Below are positions 17,373-26,509 of a stretch of 64,000 nt of DNA, piece by piece. The position numbers were made by a program, and so were the translations under genes. How positions within the stretch are numbered: the stretch's first letter is position 1; each line of letters starts with the position of its first letter. This DNA comes from Pseudobacter sp051955275 (lineage in GTDB: Bacteria; Bacteroidota; Bacteroidia; Chitinophagales; Chitinophagaceae): contig NZ_JBQCGW010000261.1 of the NCBI RefSeq assembly GCF_051955275.1, positions 7,518 to 71,517 of the forward strand, read 5' to 3'. The notes beneath the pieces were generated by a model. It had not been told where the DNA came from. It ran no database searches and was given only the letters and a program-made list of their open reading frames with translations.

Positions 17373-18719
17373 TCAGTATGAGAGGAATAATGATAAAATA
17401 TAAACGGTCAGTAATGTGATCAATCCCATCCAAACAGATGCCAGCGTGTATACACGGAGCATCGTCCGCATATCCAGTCCGGAGAATCTGGCGATTACCC
17501 AGAAATAAGCATCATTGGCATGCGAGATCATCATGGAACCTGCGCCCATGGAAAGCACGGCAATCAGTTTCCCATTCTCTGAGTCAAGGCCAAGTGCGGG
17601 CAGTAAAGGATGCACAATGGATGCTGCCGTAATGATGGCCACGGTAGATGATCCCTGTGCCGTTTTTAATACCGCAGTAAGCAGGAAGGGGAAGAATAAT
17701 CCCAGACTGGCAAGGGCCGGTATCTGTGCCAGGTGCTTCCCCAGCCCCGTTGCTGCAAGTACGGCACCAAATGCGCCACCTGCGCCGATGATCACAAGGA
17801 TACCCCCCGCTTTTTCTGCACTTTCGGAAAGCAAGCTGCCCATTGTTTCTTTTTTCCAGGATCGTCCCGCAGCAAAGGCAAGCAGGATGCCGATGGACAA
17901 TGCGATCTCAGGCGTACCCATAATACTGATTATTGAATGCCATCCGGTTTCGGCAGTCTGCTCCATCACAAAGAAAGAATGCAGGGCAATGAGCAGGATG
18001 GGTATGATCACGGGCAGAAAAGCCGCTATAACAGAGGGTGAATTTTGTAATGGAGCTTCTTTCTTTTGCTCTACAGGCTGCGGAGTACCGGTTTCGCCCG
18101 GCCATTTCTTCCCGGCATATACCGCCCATATATAACCGGCAATCATAGATGGAATAGCAACAATCACTCCGGTGCTGATCAGTTTACCAAATGCCACTCC
18201 GATGGAGCCTGCAGCAGCGGCAGCGCCGGGATGCGGAGGTAACAGACAATGAACGGAATATAGACCTGTAGCCAGCGACACGGCCATGATTGAAATGGCA
18301 ATGCCTGTTCTGCGCGCAATAGACTGGTTCAGTCCGCTTAAAACAATAAAGCCCGAGTCACAGAAAATGGGCAGGCCCACTACAAAACCTGTGATACTCA
18401 TAGCTAATGGAGCCCGCTTCTCGCCTGTTTTCCGAAGAATAAAATCGGCCATCACTTTTGTGCATCCGGTATGCTCCAGCAATACTCCCAGTGTGGTACC
18501 CAGCACAATTACGAAACCGAGTGAACGCATGATATTACCAAACCCTTCCTTTGAAAACTTCAGAATTTCAGGCACAGGCATCTGTACACCAATACCCACC
18601 ACAAAACACGCCAGCAGCAATGCATAGAATGCGTGCACACGAAACCGCGCTGTAAGTACAATGATCAATAGAATACCCAGAATAAGACAAATAGATACCT
18701 GGAGAAAGGATGGGTTCAT
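17373..18719 (-). CDS. GntP-family gluconate/glycerate:proton symporter
   Basis: A 448-residue polytopic inner-membrane transporter with about 12 hydrophobic segments. GntP-family features are VIVLGTTLGVLLEHTG, GLPIFCDSGFIVL, LLPPHPGAAAAAGSIG and a C-terminal GAGSMMISHANDAYFWV. The family imports gluconate and related sugar acids; the adjacent glycerate kinase gene suggests glycerate here. It is the first gene in the minus-strand run with glxK, aldehyde dehydrogenase and glutathione peroxidase. I see no exact TAnnTTTG box in its 180-bp upstream gap. Confidence 0.92.
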   Translation of the reverse strand: MNPSFLQVSICLILGILLIIVLTARFRVHAFYALLLACFVVGIGVQMPVPEILKFSKEGFGNIMRSLGFVIVLGTTLGVLLEHTGCTKVMADFILRKTGEKRAPLAMSITGFVVGLPIFCDSGFIVLSGLNQSIARRTGIAISIMAVSLATGLYSVHCLLPPHPGAAAAAGSIGVAFGKLISTGVIVAIPSMIAGYIWAVYAGKKWPGETGTPQPVEQKKEAPLQNSPSVIAAFLPVIIPILLIALHSFFVMEQTAETGWHSIISIMGTPEIALSIGILLAFAAGRSWKKETMGSLLSESAEKAGGILVIIGAGGAFGAVLAATGLGKHLAQIPALASLGLFFPFLLTAVLKTAQGSSTVAIITAASIVHPLLPALGLDSENGKLIAVLSMGAGSMMISHANDAYFWVIARFSGLDMRTMLRVYTLASVWMGLITLLTVYILSLFLSY

Positions 18720-18899
18720 GCCAGCATATTTCAGAAAAGATACTTATTTAACCGCTGCCCTCCTTATCTGTAGACCAATCTCCCCAAATACTTTTCTGTT
18801 TTACTGCTTCGCCGTTGCTAAAAGCTCCCCATCCTACCCGGGAACAAGATTTTTCTGCCTCTTTTCAATAGCGCTTTCCTAATTTTAAAAACACTGTAT

Positions 18900-19232
18900 A
18901 TGAAAATCAAATCCGGTTTTTTTATGCTTCTCCTGCTGGTAGTTACCACATTTGCAGAAGCAGCCCCCAATAGTAATGATCCCGTAAGGAGCAAAAAAGA
19001 AGTGGCCGCCATGACGCCAGCTGAAAAAGAAGCCAGGGTAAACGCCATTGTCAAAAGAGTGGAAGAGATCCGGGCCATGGATAAATCCAGTCTTACCAGA
19101 ACGGAAAAGAAGGAATTGAAAAAAGAATTACGCTCCCTGAACAAAGAAGCAAAGGTCTTTGGCAGAGGTGGTATCTATCTTTCCGTAGGAGCCATCCTGG
19201 TGATCATCCTTTTGCTGATCCTTATTTTATAA
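18900..19232 (+). CDS. Small secreted or tail-anchored protein with charged helix
   Basis: A 110-residue protein I do not recognise. It has an N-terminal signal peptide or membrane helix (FFMLLLLVVTTFAEAA, cleavable after ~22), a strongly charged helical middle (res. 31-85, with KKELKKEL), and a C-terminal hydrophobic helix (GIYLSVGAILVIILLLILIL, 91-110) running to the last residue. If the signal is cleaved, the mature protein would be held by its C terminus with the charged helix in the periplasm. It stands alone between gntP and the HEPN-like module. Confidence 0.72.
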   Translation: MKIKSGFFMLLLLVVTTFAEAAPNSNDPVRSKKEVAAMTPAEKEARVNAIVKRVEEIRAMDKSSLTRTEKKELKKELRSLNKEAKVFGRGGIYLSVGAILVIILLLILIL

Positions 19233-19277
19233 ATTATGGTCGCGCAAACCAGCAACACTGCTCCGGACTTGCCTGTG

Positions 19278-20153
19278 TTAGTTGTACTGACTTGACAGGT
19301 AACCCCAGGGCAGTGTTTCCTCTTCCACCTGTAAGCCACCTTCTGTTGCTTCCGGACAAAGCCTGAGCAAGAGTTTCTTCATTCGCCGGATCAGAACATT
19401 CACCTGCAAAGAACTGATGGTGTAGTCATCTTTGTAACGGGCATGTATATACGCCTTCTGCAATAGTCTGAATAGTTCTATATCAGCTTCTGTATTACGT
19501 GGGAAAAAATGGCTTACCTGATTACTGACCATGGTTGAATACCGCAACAGCTTATCAATATTATGAGTGCCGGTTCTCAGGCCGGTATGCTGCAGCATAT
19601 AAGAAAGGCAGGCATGCTCGGCAGCCTGGTGCAATAAAAAAGCAGCCAGGTTGAACTCATGGCGGAGTGCATACAATTCTGCTCCGGCCAGAAACTCTCC
19701 ACTTCTTTTATAGCCCCGGAAGGCTTGCTGCTTCTGCCTGAACAGGTGATCTTCCCGGAAACAGAATCCAGGCGGCGGGATCTGTGTGATCCTTGCATCA
19801 TACAGTAACGGAGCCCACTCTATCACGCGCACTGCAAAGCTCTGCCCTTCTGTTAACCACTGGTAAAAACTACCGACGGGATAAACGATCAGGTGCACGG
19901 GTAAATGGTAACGCGACCGTTGCTCCAGCATATCCTGAATAGAATCCTCAGTACGTTTTTCTCCGGGCCTGGTGAGTAGCAACATAAAGTAAGCAGCAGC
20001 AGGCATGCCGCGATGGTCTGTAGGATTAAAAATAGAATTCACAGCCCGTCCTTCTGCCATTACGCCCAGCAGGAATATTTTATCAACAGCTACAGACTGA
20101 TGCAGGCCATGGACCAGCTCCTCCAAAGCCCTGGTTGGTTGGTATTGAAACAT
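19278..20153 (-). CDS. HEPN-domain protein with degenerate nucleotidyltransferase-like N-terminal domain
   Basis: A 291-residue protein. The C-terminal part (~150-265) looks like a HEPN helical domain, with FNLAAFLLHQAAEHACLSYM and THNIDKLLRYS. The N-terminal part (~8-120) follows the layout of the minimal nucleotidyltransferase that often accompanies HEPN (DKIFLLGVMAEGR, then AAYFMLLLT), but the GS and DxD catalytic residues are absent (GV at 30-31, no acidic pair). The only Arg/His pair near the HEPN active-site region is R-x3-H (193-197), not R-x4-6-H, so RNase activity is doubtful. The gene starts 9 bp after a 106-residue helical protein gene. It may be a binding or sensing protein or a degenerate toxin-antitoxin fusion. 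Confidence 0.7.
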   Translation of the reverse strand: MFQYQPTRALEELVHGLHQSVAVDKIFLLGVMAEGRAVNSIFNPTDHRGMPAAAYFMLLLTRPGEKRTEDSIQDMLEQRSRYHLPVHLIVYPVGSFYQWLTEGQSFAVRVIEWAPLLYDARITQIPPPGFCFREDHLFRQKQQAFRGYKRSGEFLAGAELYALRHEFNLAAFLLHQAAEHACLSYMLQHTGLRTGTHNIDKLLRYSTMVSNQVSHFFPRNTEADIELFRLLQKAYIHARYKDDYTISSLQVNVLIRRMKKLLLRLCPEATEGGLQVEEETLPWGYLSSQYN

Positions 20154-20162
20154 AGAACAGGT

Positions 20163-20483
20163 TTAATGTGAATCTTGCTCCTGCTTCCTGGCAGGACTTT
20201 TCATTGGCTCAGGCAATTCCTCCTTAATCAGAAGATACGCGGCTTCCGCCATCCGTTCAATATTCTGGTAAAAAGAATACAGCGTATTCCGATCACGAGC
20301 AGATTCAAATTGCGCATTCTCCGAAGTGATGGCCGCCTCCATCCACTCCTGTAACAAATGACGCATATCACCAAGATGATACCAGGTATAAAAATCCCGG
20401 ATTACCCTGGCAGGCTGCTTCTTTTGCTTCTTACTCAAACGCAAAGGCTTATTGTAAAACTTTGTTCTCTTGTAGGCTTGCAT
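20163..20483 (-). CDS. Small helical protein of unknown function, partner of the HEPN-like gene
   Basis: A 106-residue protein I do not recognise. The N terminus is very basic (KRTKFYNKPLRLSKKQKK, 5-22), the middle is helical and aromatic (FYTWYHLGDMRHLLQEWMEA, 31-50, and LYSFYQNIERMAEAAYLLI, 68-86), and the tail is hydrophilic. No signal peptide or membrane segment. The basic head suggests nucleic-acid binding, which is inference. It is the upstream gene of a tight two-gene unit with the HEPN-like gene. Confidence 0.68.
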   Translation of the reverse strand: MQAYKRTKFYNKPLRLSKKQKKQPARVIRDFYTWYHLGDMRHLLQEWMEAAITSENAQFESARDRNTLYSFYQNIERMAEAAYLLIKEELPEPMKSPARKQEQDSH

Positions 20484-20646
20484 ACATAATGATTTAGCAT
20501 GAAAGAAAAACTTTCAGATTAATTACTGACCGGATGGATCCCTGTATGCGCCTTCCTGAAAGGACAGCAGAATTTGAAGCGAAGAACTGGCAACGACCTT
20601 ATCAGTTGCCGGAGTACTAACGGTCTGTTATATACGCAATTTACTA

Positions 20647-20668
20647 ATTTGGAAGGTATTTGCCAAAT
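20647..20668. promoter_or_regulatory. Inverted repeat upstream of tadA, overlapping its -33 element
   Basis: ATTTGG (20647-20652) and CCAAAT (20663-20668) are perfect inverted 6-mers separated by 10 bases. They bracket the TTTG -33 element of the tadA promoter and lie in the divergent region shared with the HEPN-like module, so they could be an operator for either side. Confidence 0.35.
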
Positions 20669-20688
20669 AATTTAGCATGATATTTTTG
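20659..20688 (+). promoter_or_regulatory. Promoter of tadA
   Basis: TTTG (20659-20662), an 18-nt spacer, then TATTTTTG (20681-20688), a full match to the Bacteroidota TTTG...TAnnTTTG architecture. Expected start near 20694, giving a ~35-nt leader. Confidence 0.7.
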
Positions 20689-20728
20689 CATATACCCACT
20701 GCCACTGATTAATTACCTTAGCGGCATC

Positions 20729-21172
20729 ATGAACAGCGATGAACAATTTATGCAGCAGGCACTCCGCGAAGCGCGACGCGCCTACGACTCGGGAGAGATC
20801 CCCGTGGGAGCCATCATTGTGATGAACAACCGTGTGATCGCCAAAGGATTCAACCAGGTGGAATTGCTGAAAGACCCAACAGCACATGCCGAGATCATTG
20901 CCCTCACCGCCGCTTTCAATTTCCTGGGCGCCAAATACCTCCCTGATGCCACGTTATATGTTACTGTGGAGCCCTGCCTCATGTGTGCAGGCGCTCTGTA
21001 CTGGAGCAAGATCAGCCGCATAGTATGGGGCGCAGATGATGAAAAGAACGGCCACCAGCGCATCACCGGAGAAAACTGGCCCTTCCATCCCAAAACAACT
21101 GTTACCCGTGGTATCCTGAAAGATGAATGCGCAGCACTGATGAAGAACTTCTTTAAAGATCGTCGCTCATAA
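20729..21172 (+). CDS. tadA: tRNA-specific adenosine deaminase TadA
   Basis: Deaminates the wobble adenosine of tRNA-Arg(ACG) to inosine. The 147-residue cytidine-deaminase-fold protein has the zinc motif HAEI (His of TAHAEIIAL with catalytic Glu) and PCLMCAGAL supplying two Cys ligands, plus the family opening QQALREARRAYDSGEIPVGA. Usual length. It has its own strong promoter. Its stop codon overlaps the A tract that serves as the minus-strand terminator of the SusD gene. Confidence 0.93.
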   Translation: MNSDEQFMQQALREARRAYDSGEIPVGAIIVMNNRVIAKGFNQVELLKDPTAHAEIIALTAAFNFLGAKYLPDATLYVTVEPCLMCAGALYWSKISRIVWGADDEKNGHQRITGENWPFHPKTTVTRGILKDECAALMKNFFKDRRS

Positions 21173-21198
21173 AAAAAGCGGGGCCTTACACCCCGCTT
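21171..21198 (-). terminator. Terminator at the end of the SusC1/SusD1 transcript
   Basis: Stem AAGCGGGG (21176-21183) with CCCCGCTT (21191-21198). On the minus strand the hairpin runs into seven T. It lies 31 nt past the SusD1 stop codon and overlaps the last two bases of the convergent tadA stop. Confidence 0.75.
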
Positions 21199-21229
21199 GC
21201 CAAACGTGCTATAATGAGACCTAACTGCT

Positions 21230-22741
21230 TTACTGTTTATCCCACCATACCCTTCCGGTGAGATCATCCTTTCCGTTGAGCCCCGGCTGATTTTTGATCG
21301 CATCCTGGTAATGCGCACCATTGATATTCTGCTCCTTCACCGGGTAAGCCTGCCGCCTTGGAATAGACGTGTTATTATTGTTGGGCGCCGGCGTCAGCTC
21401 AGGATAACCCGTTCTTCTCCATTCAGCCCACGCTTCATATCCATTGGTGTACAGGTGCAGCCACCGCTGATACCCGATCTTCTTCAAGGCATCAACAGGG
21501 TCATACGCCACCTCCGGTTTTGCCATATATGCAGGCAGTCCTGTAATATCACCTTCATCGTCCCTGCTGTAAGGCACTTTCTCTATCTGCTCATCAACAT
21601 CATCATCATAATTTTTGTAACTGTTGCGGTTCCACTGACGTACCGATGCTTCCACTGCCGCATTGTAATGTTGCTCCGCCACAGCATCGCCTCCGGCTAT
21701 CCAGTTTATCTTAGCTCCCTCTGCAAGAGCAAATTCAACCTGTGCATAGGTTAGAATATAACAAGGCGCATTCTGTGTGCGTACATGCACCCCCGTGAGC
21801 GAAACACTGGCAGAAGGGATAAGTCCCACCGCGTTGCCATCAAGACCGTAAGGAACTCCGTTATAACCGGTTCCATCAGGAGCGGGATCTGCAAAGATGG
21901 GAAGGCGCGGATCGTTCAGGGCCTTCATGTAATCCACGATCGTTTTGCTTGCCCAGTTCCACTGACGGCCCTGCACGTTAAATACGTAATACCAGTAGTT
22001 TTGGTTGGCCGCATTGGCCAGATGAATATATACAGCGCTTTCCGAGTTGTCTTCCATCAATTCTGCTGCAGCCGCATCGGCAAATTCCGGCTTTCCTTTT
22101 GCTTCATCCACTTTTGATAACCGGAGCGCCATGAGCAGTCTCATGGAATTCGCAAACCGCTTCCACAGGTTCATATTGCCATTGAAGAGGATATCGCCTT
22201 TCACAGGATTGGCATCCTCATCTATCTGTGCAGCTGCTTCTTTCAGTTCTTTCAGCAGATCATAATAGATATCTTTCTGGCTGGTATAAGCAGGTGTAAA
22301 ATTTTCCCTTCCCAGCAGTGCATCGTTGTAAGGAACATCACCCCAGCGGTCCGTTGTATGCCAGTAGAACCAGGCCCTGAGGATCCTGGCTACAGCCAGC
22401 TGGTTCTCTTTGGAGCCATCATTAACATTGAACTCTTTGGTGTCGAGGATGGTCTTGAGATTCATCAGCGGATTAGAGTAGATCCCATAGAAATCAAAGT
22501 TGACTGTAAGATACCGGCTCGCATCCGTGTATGGCTTTTCCGCCCATTGCTGTACATACAGGATGCCTGTGGTTGATTCCACATAAGCAGGTATCTGGTT
22601 GATGGCATAGGTGAGCAGCTGCGCATTGGATGCCTTTGACGGAAGATTGGGATTGATATTGAGATTCTCGTTGAATTTGGTGCAACCTGTTCCCATTACC
22701 AGCAGTGTCGCAACAAATATTAAGGATGTTGTTCTTTTCAT
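21230..22741 (-). CDS. SusD/RagB-like nutrient-binding outer-membrane lipoprotein (SusD1)
   Basis: Surface lipoprotein lid that captures an oligosaccharide or other nutrient for the adjacent SusC1 channel. 503 residues; lipobox VMGTGC with Cys20; family segments include LAVARILRAWFYWHTTDRWGDVPYNDAL, FNGNMNLWKRFANSMRLLMALRL and C-terminal YEAWAEWRRTGYPEL, typical of the SusD-like_2 branch. It is 11 bp after SusC1. Ligand unknown. Confidence 0.93.
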   Translation of the reverse strand: MKRTTSLIFVATLLVMGTGCTKFNENLNINPNLPSKASNAQLLTYAINQIPAYVESTTGILYVQQWAEKPYTDASRYLTVNFDFYGIYSNPLMNLKTILDTKEFNVNDGSKENQLAVARILRAWFYWHTTDRWGDVPYNDALLGRENFTPAYTSQKDIYYDLLKELKEAAAQIDEDANPVKGDILFNGNMNLWKRFANSMRLLMALRLSKVDEAKGKPEFADAAAAELMEDNSESAVYIHLANAANQNYWYYVFNVQGRQWNWASKTIVDYMKALNDPRLPIFADPAPDGTGYNGVPYGLDGNAVGLIPSASVSLTGVHVRTQNAPCYILTYAQVEFALAEGAKINWIAGGDAVAEQHYNAAVEASVRQWNRNSYKNYDDDVDEQIEKVPYSRDDEGDITGLPAYMAKPEVAYDPVDALKKIGYQRWLHLYTNGYEAWAEWRRTGYPELTPAPNNNNTSIPRRQAYPVKEQNINGAHYQDAIKNQPGLNGKDDLTGRVWWDKQ

Positions 22742-22752
22742 GATGGTAATTT

Positions 22753-25700
22753 TTAGAAGGATATATTCAGGTTAAGTCCGAATGAACGGACGGTGGCCAG
22801 CTGCCCTGTTTCCAGCCAGTTGAGGGAACTTGATCCGGTGGCCAGTTCGCCGGGGTTCAGCCCCTTTGGTGCTTTCTGCCAGATCATGAAAGGGTTTCTT
22901 GCAATCAGTGCGATATTGATGCTCTTCACCGGCAGTTTCTCAATGAGCTTGCTGCCCAGGGAGTAGCCAAGCCTTATCTCACGCATACGTATATACGAAG
23001 CATCATAACACCATTCTTCATAGATCCTTGTTCCCACCACATTCCTGTAATAAGTCCTTGCATTCACATAAGCCGTTACCTCCTGCTTGGTAGCGTTGGA
23101 GATGCCGGTGATCTTGTATCCGCCGCCATCAGCCAGCGGATCACGGATATTCTTTCCATTGTCATTCATGGCCGCGGTTATAGCATGCTGCCCGGATTTT
23201 ACAGCCAGCATCTGCGTCCAGCTGAAGAACTTGCCGCCTTTCTGAAAATCGATCACGGCACTGAGATCGAAATTACCCACCGTGAAACTGTTGGTCCAGC
23301 CGCCGGTGAAATCAGGCACAGCAGAGCCGAGTTTCTGATTGGGGCTCCACAGCGGCATATTGTCCGTACCCAACAATATCTTGCCGGTTTCCGGATCACG
23401 CTGATAGCCATTTCCAATCAGCGTACCGAAGGCTTCGTTCACATTGGCAAGAAGAAACACGCTGACTCCTGCGTATGTATTCTGATCCAGGGTAAGTGTA
23501 TTGTTACCGGGGATCAACTCCGTTACCTTGCTTTCATTCTTTGCAAAATTGAATGCGGTGGTCCATTTGAAGAGCTTCGACTGCACAGGCGTTGCGTTTA
23601 CGGTCAGTTCAATGCCTTTGTTACGGATATTGCCTGCATTGATCACATAGCTGGTGAAACCACTGGTACCTGGCACATCAAGATCAAACACGGCCTTCTT
23701 GTTCTCCTGGTGATAGTAGGTAAGATTGAAGCCTACCCTGTCTCTGAGGAAACGCATGTCAAGACCTACTTCATAACCGGTAGCCAGCGATGGCTCCAAT
23801 GCCGGATTGTTGAGGTTATTGGGAACATACATCGGGAAGTCCTTGTCGTAAGGATCTCCCAGTACAAAAGAATTAGCCGTTTGATAGATATCGATATCGG
23901 AACCCGACTGTGCATAACTGGCACGCAGCTTACCAAAACTGATGGCAGGTATTTCCATCAGTTCACTGAACACCAGGCTGGCGCCAACTGATGGATAGAG
24001 GTAGGCATTGTTATTCAATGGCAGTGCAGAGGAAATATCGCGGCGGAGGGACGCTTCTACAAAGTATGTATTGTTGTAACCAAGACTAACTGATCCGAAT
24101 GCACTTCGCACTTCTTTTCTTCTTAGGATATTCGACACATCGGGTCTTTCCAGCGAGTTGGAAATATTGTAAAAGCCGGGCGTTACCAGCCCGCCTACTG
24201 TTGCTTCGCGCAGGTAGGTATATTTCTGCGTCATGATGTTTCCGCCGAGGTTGGCCTGCACGGAGAGCTTGCCAAACTCTTTGATATATTGAGCTATCAG
24301 CTCATAGTTCATTTCCTTGTTTTCATACTTTCCGATCCAGAAGGATGGCACACCACGGCCACCTACTGCGTTTCGTCCATCAAGGTTCTGCGTAAATCCA
24401 TCCCGGCGTATAAAGCCGTTCACCGTGAGCCCGGGAAGGATGGTGTAAGTGATTCCAACATCTCCGAAGAAACGCTCCCGTGAATCATGGGATGGATTTT
24501 CATAAGCATCAAAGAACGGGTTGTTCCAGTCGATCGGGGTCATATCTTCATACACCCCTTCTGAGTTCGGATCATTCACATTCCACTGATAATATGTGCC
24601 ATCAGCATACTTGTACTGACGCAGCCTGTTCATATCCAGGTTACGCTGGAACCACTGGTACATATTACGCGAACCGAGCGCCTGGTAGCCCTGCGATGGC
24701 CGCACAGCCTCATTATTGGCATAGTTGAGATGCGTTGATAAAAGCAGGTTGTCCGTAATATTCAGCGTACCGGTAAAGGAAAGATTATTTCTTTTCAGGT
24801 GAGTATTGGGCTCAATGCCTTTGATATTAGTGTTGTTGTACGAAAGGCGGAATGTTGTGTTATTACCGCCACCCGTAAAGGAGATGCCGTTGTTGAGGGT
24901 TGTGCCTGTCTCGAAATAATCTTTGATATTATCCGGTTGCGGAATGAATGGAGTGGCTTTCCCAAAGTCAGGGTCTCCGGGATAGAAACTGTATTGGTGC
25001 CTTACGGGCGTGCCGTCCATTTTTGGTCCCCAGCTTTCATCCCAGGTACCATCCACATATTTTGTGGATACGCCATTGATATTGATGGTAGGGAAATTCA
25101 GACTGGATCCTGACCCGTAGATATCCTGCAATGGCATCCAGTTGCCGGGTTTTTCAACGGAGAAGGCGGAACTGATATTCACGGAAGGCTTCTTCTTACT
25201 TCCTTTTTTTGTAGTGATGAGGATCACGCCATACTGACCGCGCAAACCATAGAGCGCAGATGCAGCAGGGCCTTTCAGTACTGAAACGGTTTCGATATCA
25301 TCCGGGTTGATATCCTGCGCCAGGTTTCCATAATCCTTGCCTCCCTTGCTGGCATAGTTGGTATTGGATATGATGATATTATCCACAACGATCAACGGCT
25401 CTCCTCCACCAGTAACCGAATTCACGCCGCGGATCTGTATCTTTTGTGTTCCACCCATACTTGCGGCTGAAGAACCTGAAACCTGCACACCAGCTATCTT
25501 TCCACCGAGTGAGCCCAGCACATTCTGTTCTTTGGCAATGGTGAGATTATCTCCTTTCAGCTCCTGTGTTGAATAACCAAGTGATCGCTGTTTGCGATTG
25601 ATACCAAGAGCTGTTACTACAATTTCCTGCATCTTGTTATCTGTTTCCATCAGTTGCACATTCACCACGGTGGTCTCATTATCCTTGATGGTAACAGACC

Positions 25701-26358
25701 TGATGAAAGTATTGAAGCCGACAGCAGACACCGAAATTTCGTATGTACCAGCCTTTAGCCCGGTGATGGAATATTCTCCGGTCTGGTTGGCGGCAGCGCC
25801 CTTGATGCCCGGCTCTACCATTACCGAGGCATTGGGAATTGCCTGGCTCTTGCTGTCTGTGATCTTTCCACGGATACCGCCATCAAAAACCAGTTGAAGC
25901 GGTTGAACAGACATCGCAGGGATCTCTGCAGCGGAATAATTCCTCACCTTCTTGATGATGATATTACTATTGACCAGCTCGTACCTGAGCGCTGTATTGT
26001 TCAGCAGCATCTCAAGCACTTTCGACAGGGCCATTTTCTCCACCTTGAGATTGATATTGTCATAAACGGATACTTCCGCATTCCGGTAGGTGAAAGGTAC
26101 TTTGGAAGCCGTTTCAATAGCGCGGAGGGCAGATTTCATGCTCGCATTCTTCAGTTCCACGGAAATGAAGATCTTGTCCAGCTCCTGCCCGGTGGATGTG
26201 CCGGCAATCAGTATTCCGTTGATGGTGAGCAATATAGTCAGTACGAAAATTCTCATGAGCATATGCTTGTTCAGAAACAACCAGGCATTTCGCCGGCCAT
26301 GCAATGAAGCGCAGGCGCCTGGCTGGGCAGGGGCATGCGATTGTGCAGACAAATTCAT
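22753..26358 (-). CDS. SusC/RagA TonB-dependent outer-membrane transporter with STN signalling domain (SusC1)
   Basis: TonB-dependent importer of 1201 residues. Order: long N terminus with a signal peptide (hydrophobic core ~36-52), STN domain (~63-137, DKIFISVELKNASMKSALR and VLEMLLNNTALRYELV), carboxypeptidase-like beta domain (~160-245, IRGKITDSKSQAIPNASV), plug (QIRGVNSVTGGGEPLIVVD, SVLKGPAASALYGLRGQYGV) and barrel ending in LNLNISF. The STN domain normally contacts FecR at the inner membrane to signal substrate arrival, and sigma and fecR lie directly upstream. The start could be ATG at 26358 or one 33 codons later; the longer form has a basic pre-region often seen in such proteins. Confidence 0.93.
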   Translation of the reverse strand: MNLSAQSHAPAQPGACASLHGRRNAWLFLNKHMLMRIFVLTILLTINGILIAGTSTGQELDKIFISVELKNASMKSALRAIETASKVPFTYRNAEVSVYDNINLKVEKMALSKVLEMLLNNTALRYELVNSNIIIKKVRNYSAAEIPAMSVQPLQLVFDGGIRGKITDSKSQAIPNASVMVEPGIKGAAANQTGEYSITGLKAGTYEISVSAVGFNTFIRSVTIKDNETTVVNVQLMETDNKMQEIVVTALGINRKQRSLGYSTQELKGDNLTIAKEQNVLGSLGGKIAGVQVSGSSAASMGGTQKIQIRGVNSVTGGGEPLIVVDNIIISNTNYASKGGKDYGNLAQDINPDDIETVSVLKGPAASALYGLRGQYGVILITTKKGSKKKPSVNISSAFSVEKPGNWMPLQDIYGSGSSLNFPTININGVSTKYVDGTWDESWGPKMDGTPVRHQYSFYPGDPDFGKATPFIPQPDNIKDYFETGTTLNNGISFTGGGNNTTFRLSYNNTNIKGIEPNTHLKRNNLSFTGTLNITDNLLLSTHLNYANNEAVRPSQGYQALGSRNMYQWFQRNLDMNRLRQYKYADGTYYQWNVNDPNSEGVYEDMTPIDWNNPFFDAYENPSHDSRERFFGDVGITYTILPGLTVNGFIRRDGFTQNLDGRNAVGGRGVPSFWIGKYENKEMNYELIAQYIKEFGKLSVQANLGGNIMTQKYTYLREATVGGLVTPGFYNISNSLERPDVSNILRRKEVRSAFGSVSLGYNNTYFVEASLRRDISSALPLNNNAYLYPSVGASLVFSELMEIPAISFGKLRASYAQSGSDIDIYQTANSFVLGDPYDKDFPMYVPNNLNNPALEPSLATGYEVGLDMRFLRDRVGFNLTYYHQENKKAVFDLDVPGTSGFTSYVINAGNIRNKGIELTVNATPVQSKLFKWTTAFNFAKNESKVTELIPGNNTLTLDQNTYAGVSVFLLANVNEAFGTLIGNGYQRDPETGKILLGTDNMPLWSPNQKLGSAVPDFTGGWTNSFTVGNFDLSAVIDFQKGGKFFSWTQMLAVKSGQHAITAAMNDNGKNIRDPLADGGGYKITGISNATKQEVTAYVNARTYYRNVVGTRIYEEWCYDASYIRMREIRLGYSLGSKLIEKLPVKSINIALIARNPFMIWQKAPKGLNPGELATGSSSLNWLETGQLATVRSFGLNLNISF

Positions 26359-26405
26359 AGTTTTGGTCTGTTTAATGAATTCTGAAAGAGGATTTGTTTT
26401 AACGC

Positions 26406-26439
26406 AGGGCCATTACCAGGTCGCAACTGGTAAGGCCCT
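26406..26439. other. Long hairpin between fecR and SusC1
   Basis: AGGGCCATTACCAG (26406-26419) pairs with CTGGTAAGGCCCT (26427-26439), 13 pairs with one bulged T and a 7-nt loop. On the plus strand it is followed by five T, but no plus-strand gene precedes it. On the minus strand it lies in the 151-bp fecR-SusC1 gap, 47 nt before the SusC1 start. It may mark an RNA-processing or attenuation point setting different levels of FecR and SusC1. Confidence 0.5.
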
Positions 26440-26509
26440 TTTTGTTTGTTGTTGTTATCCGGGTGCTGAATGAGTTGCTTTCATTTTTTATGATTTTGGA
26501 TGAAGGTAT

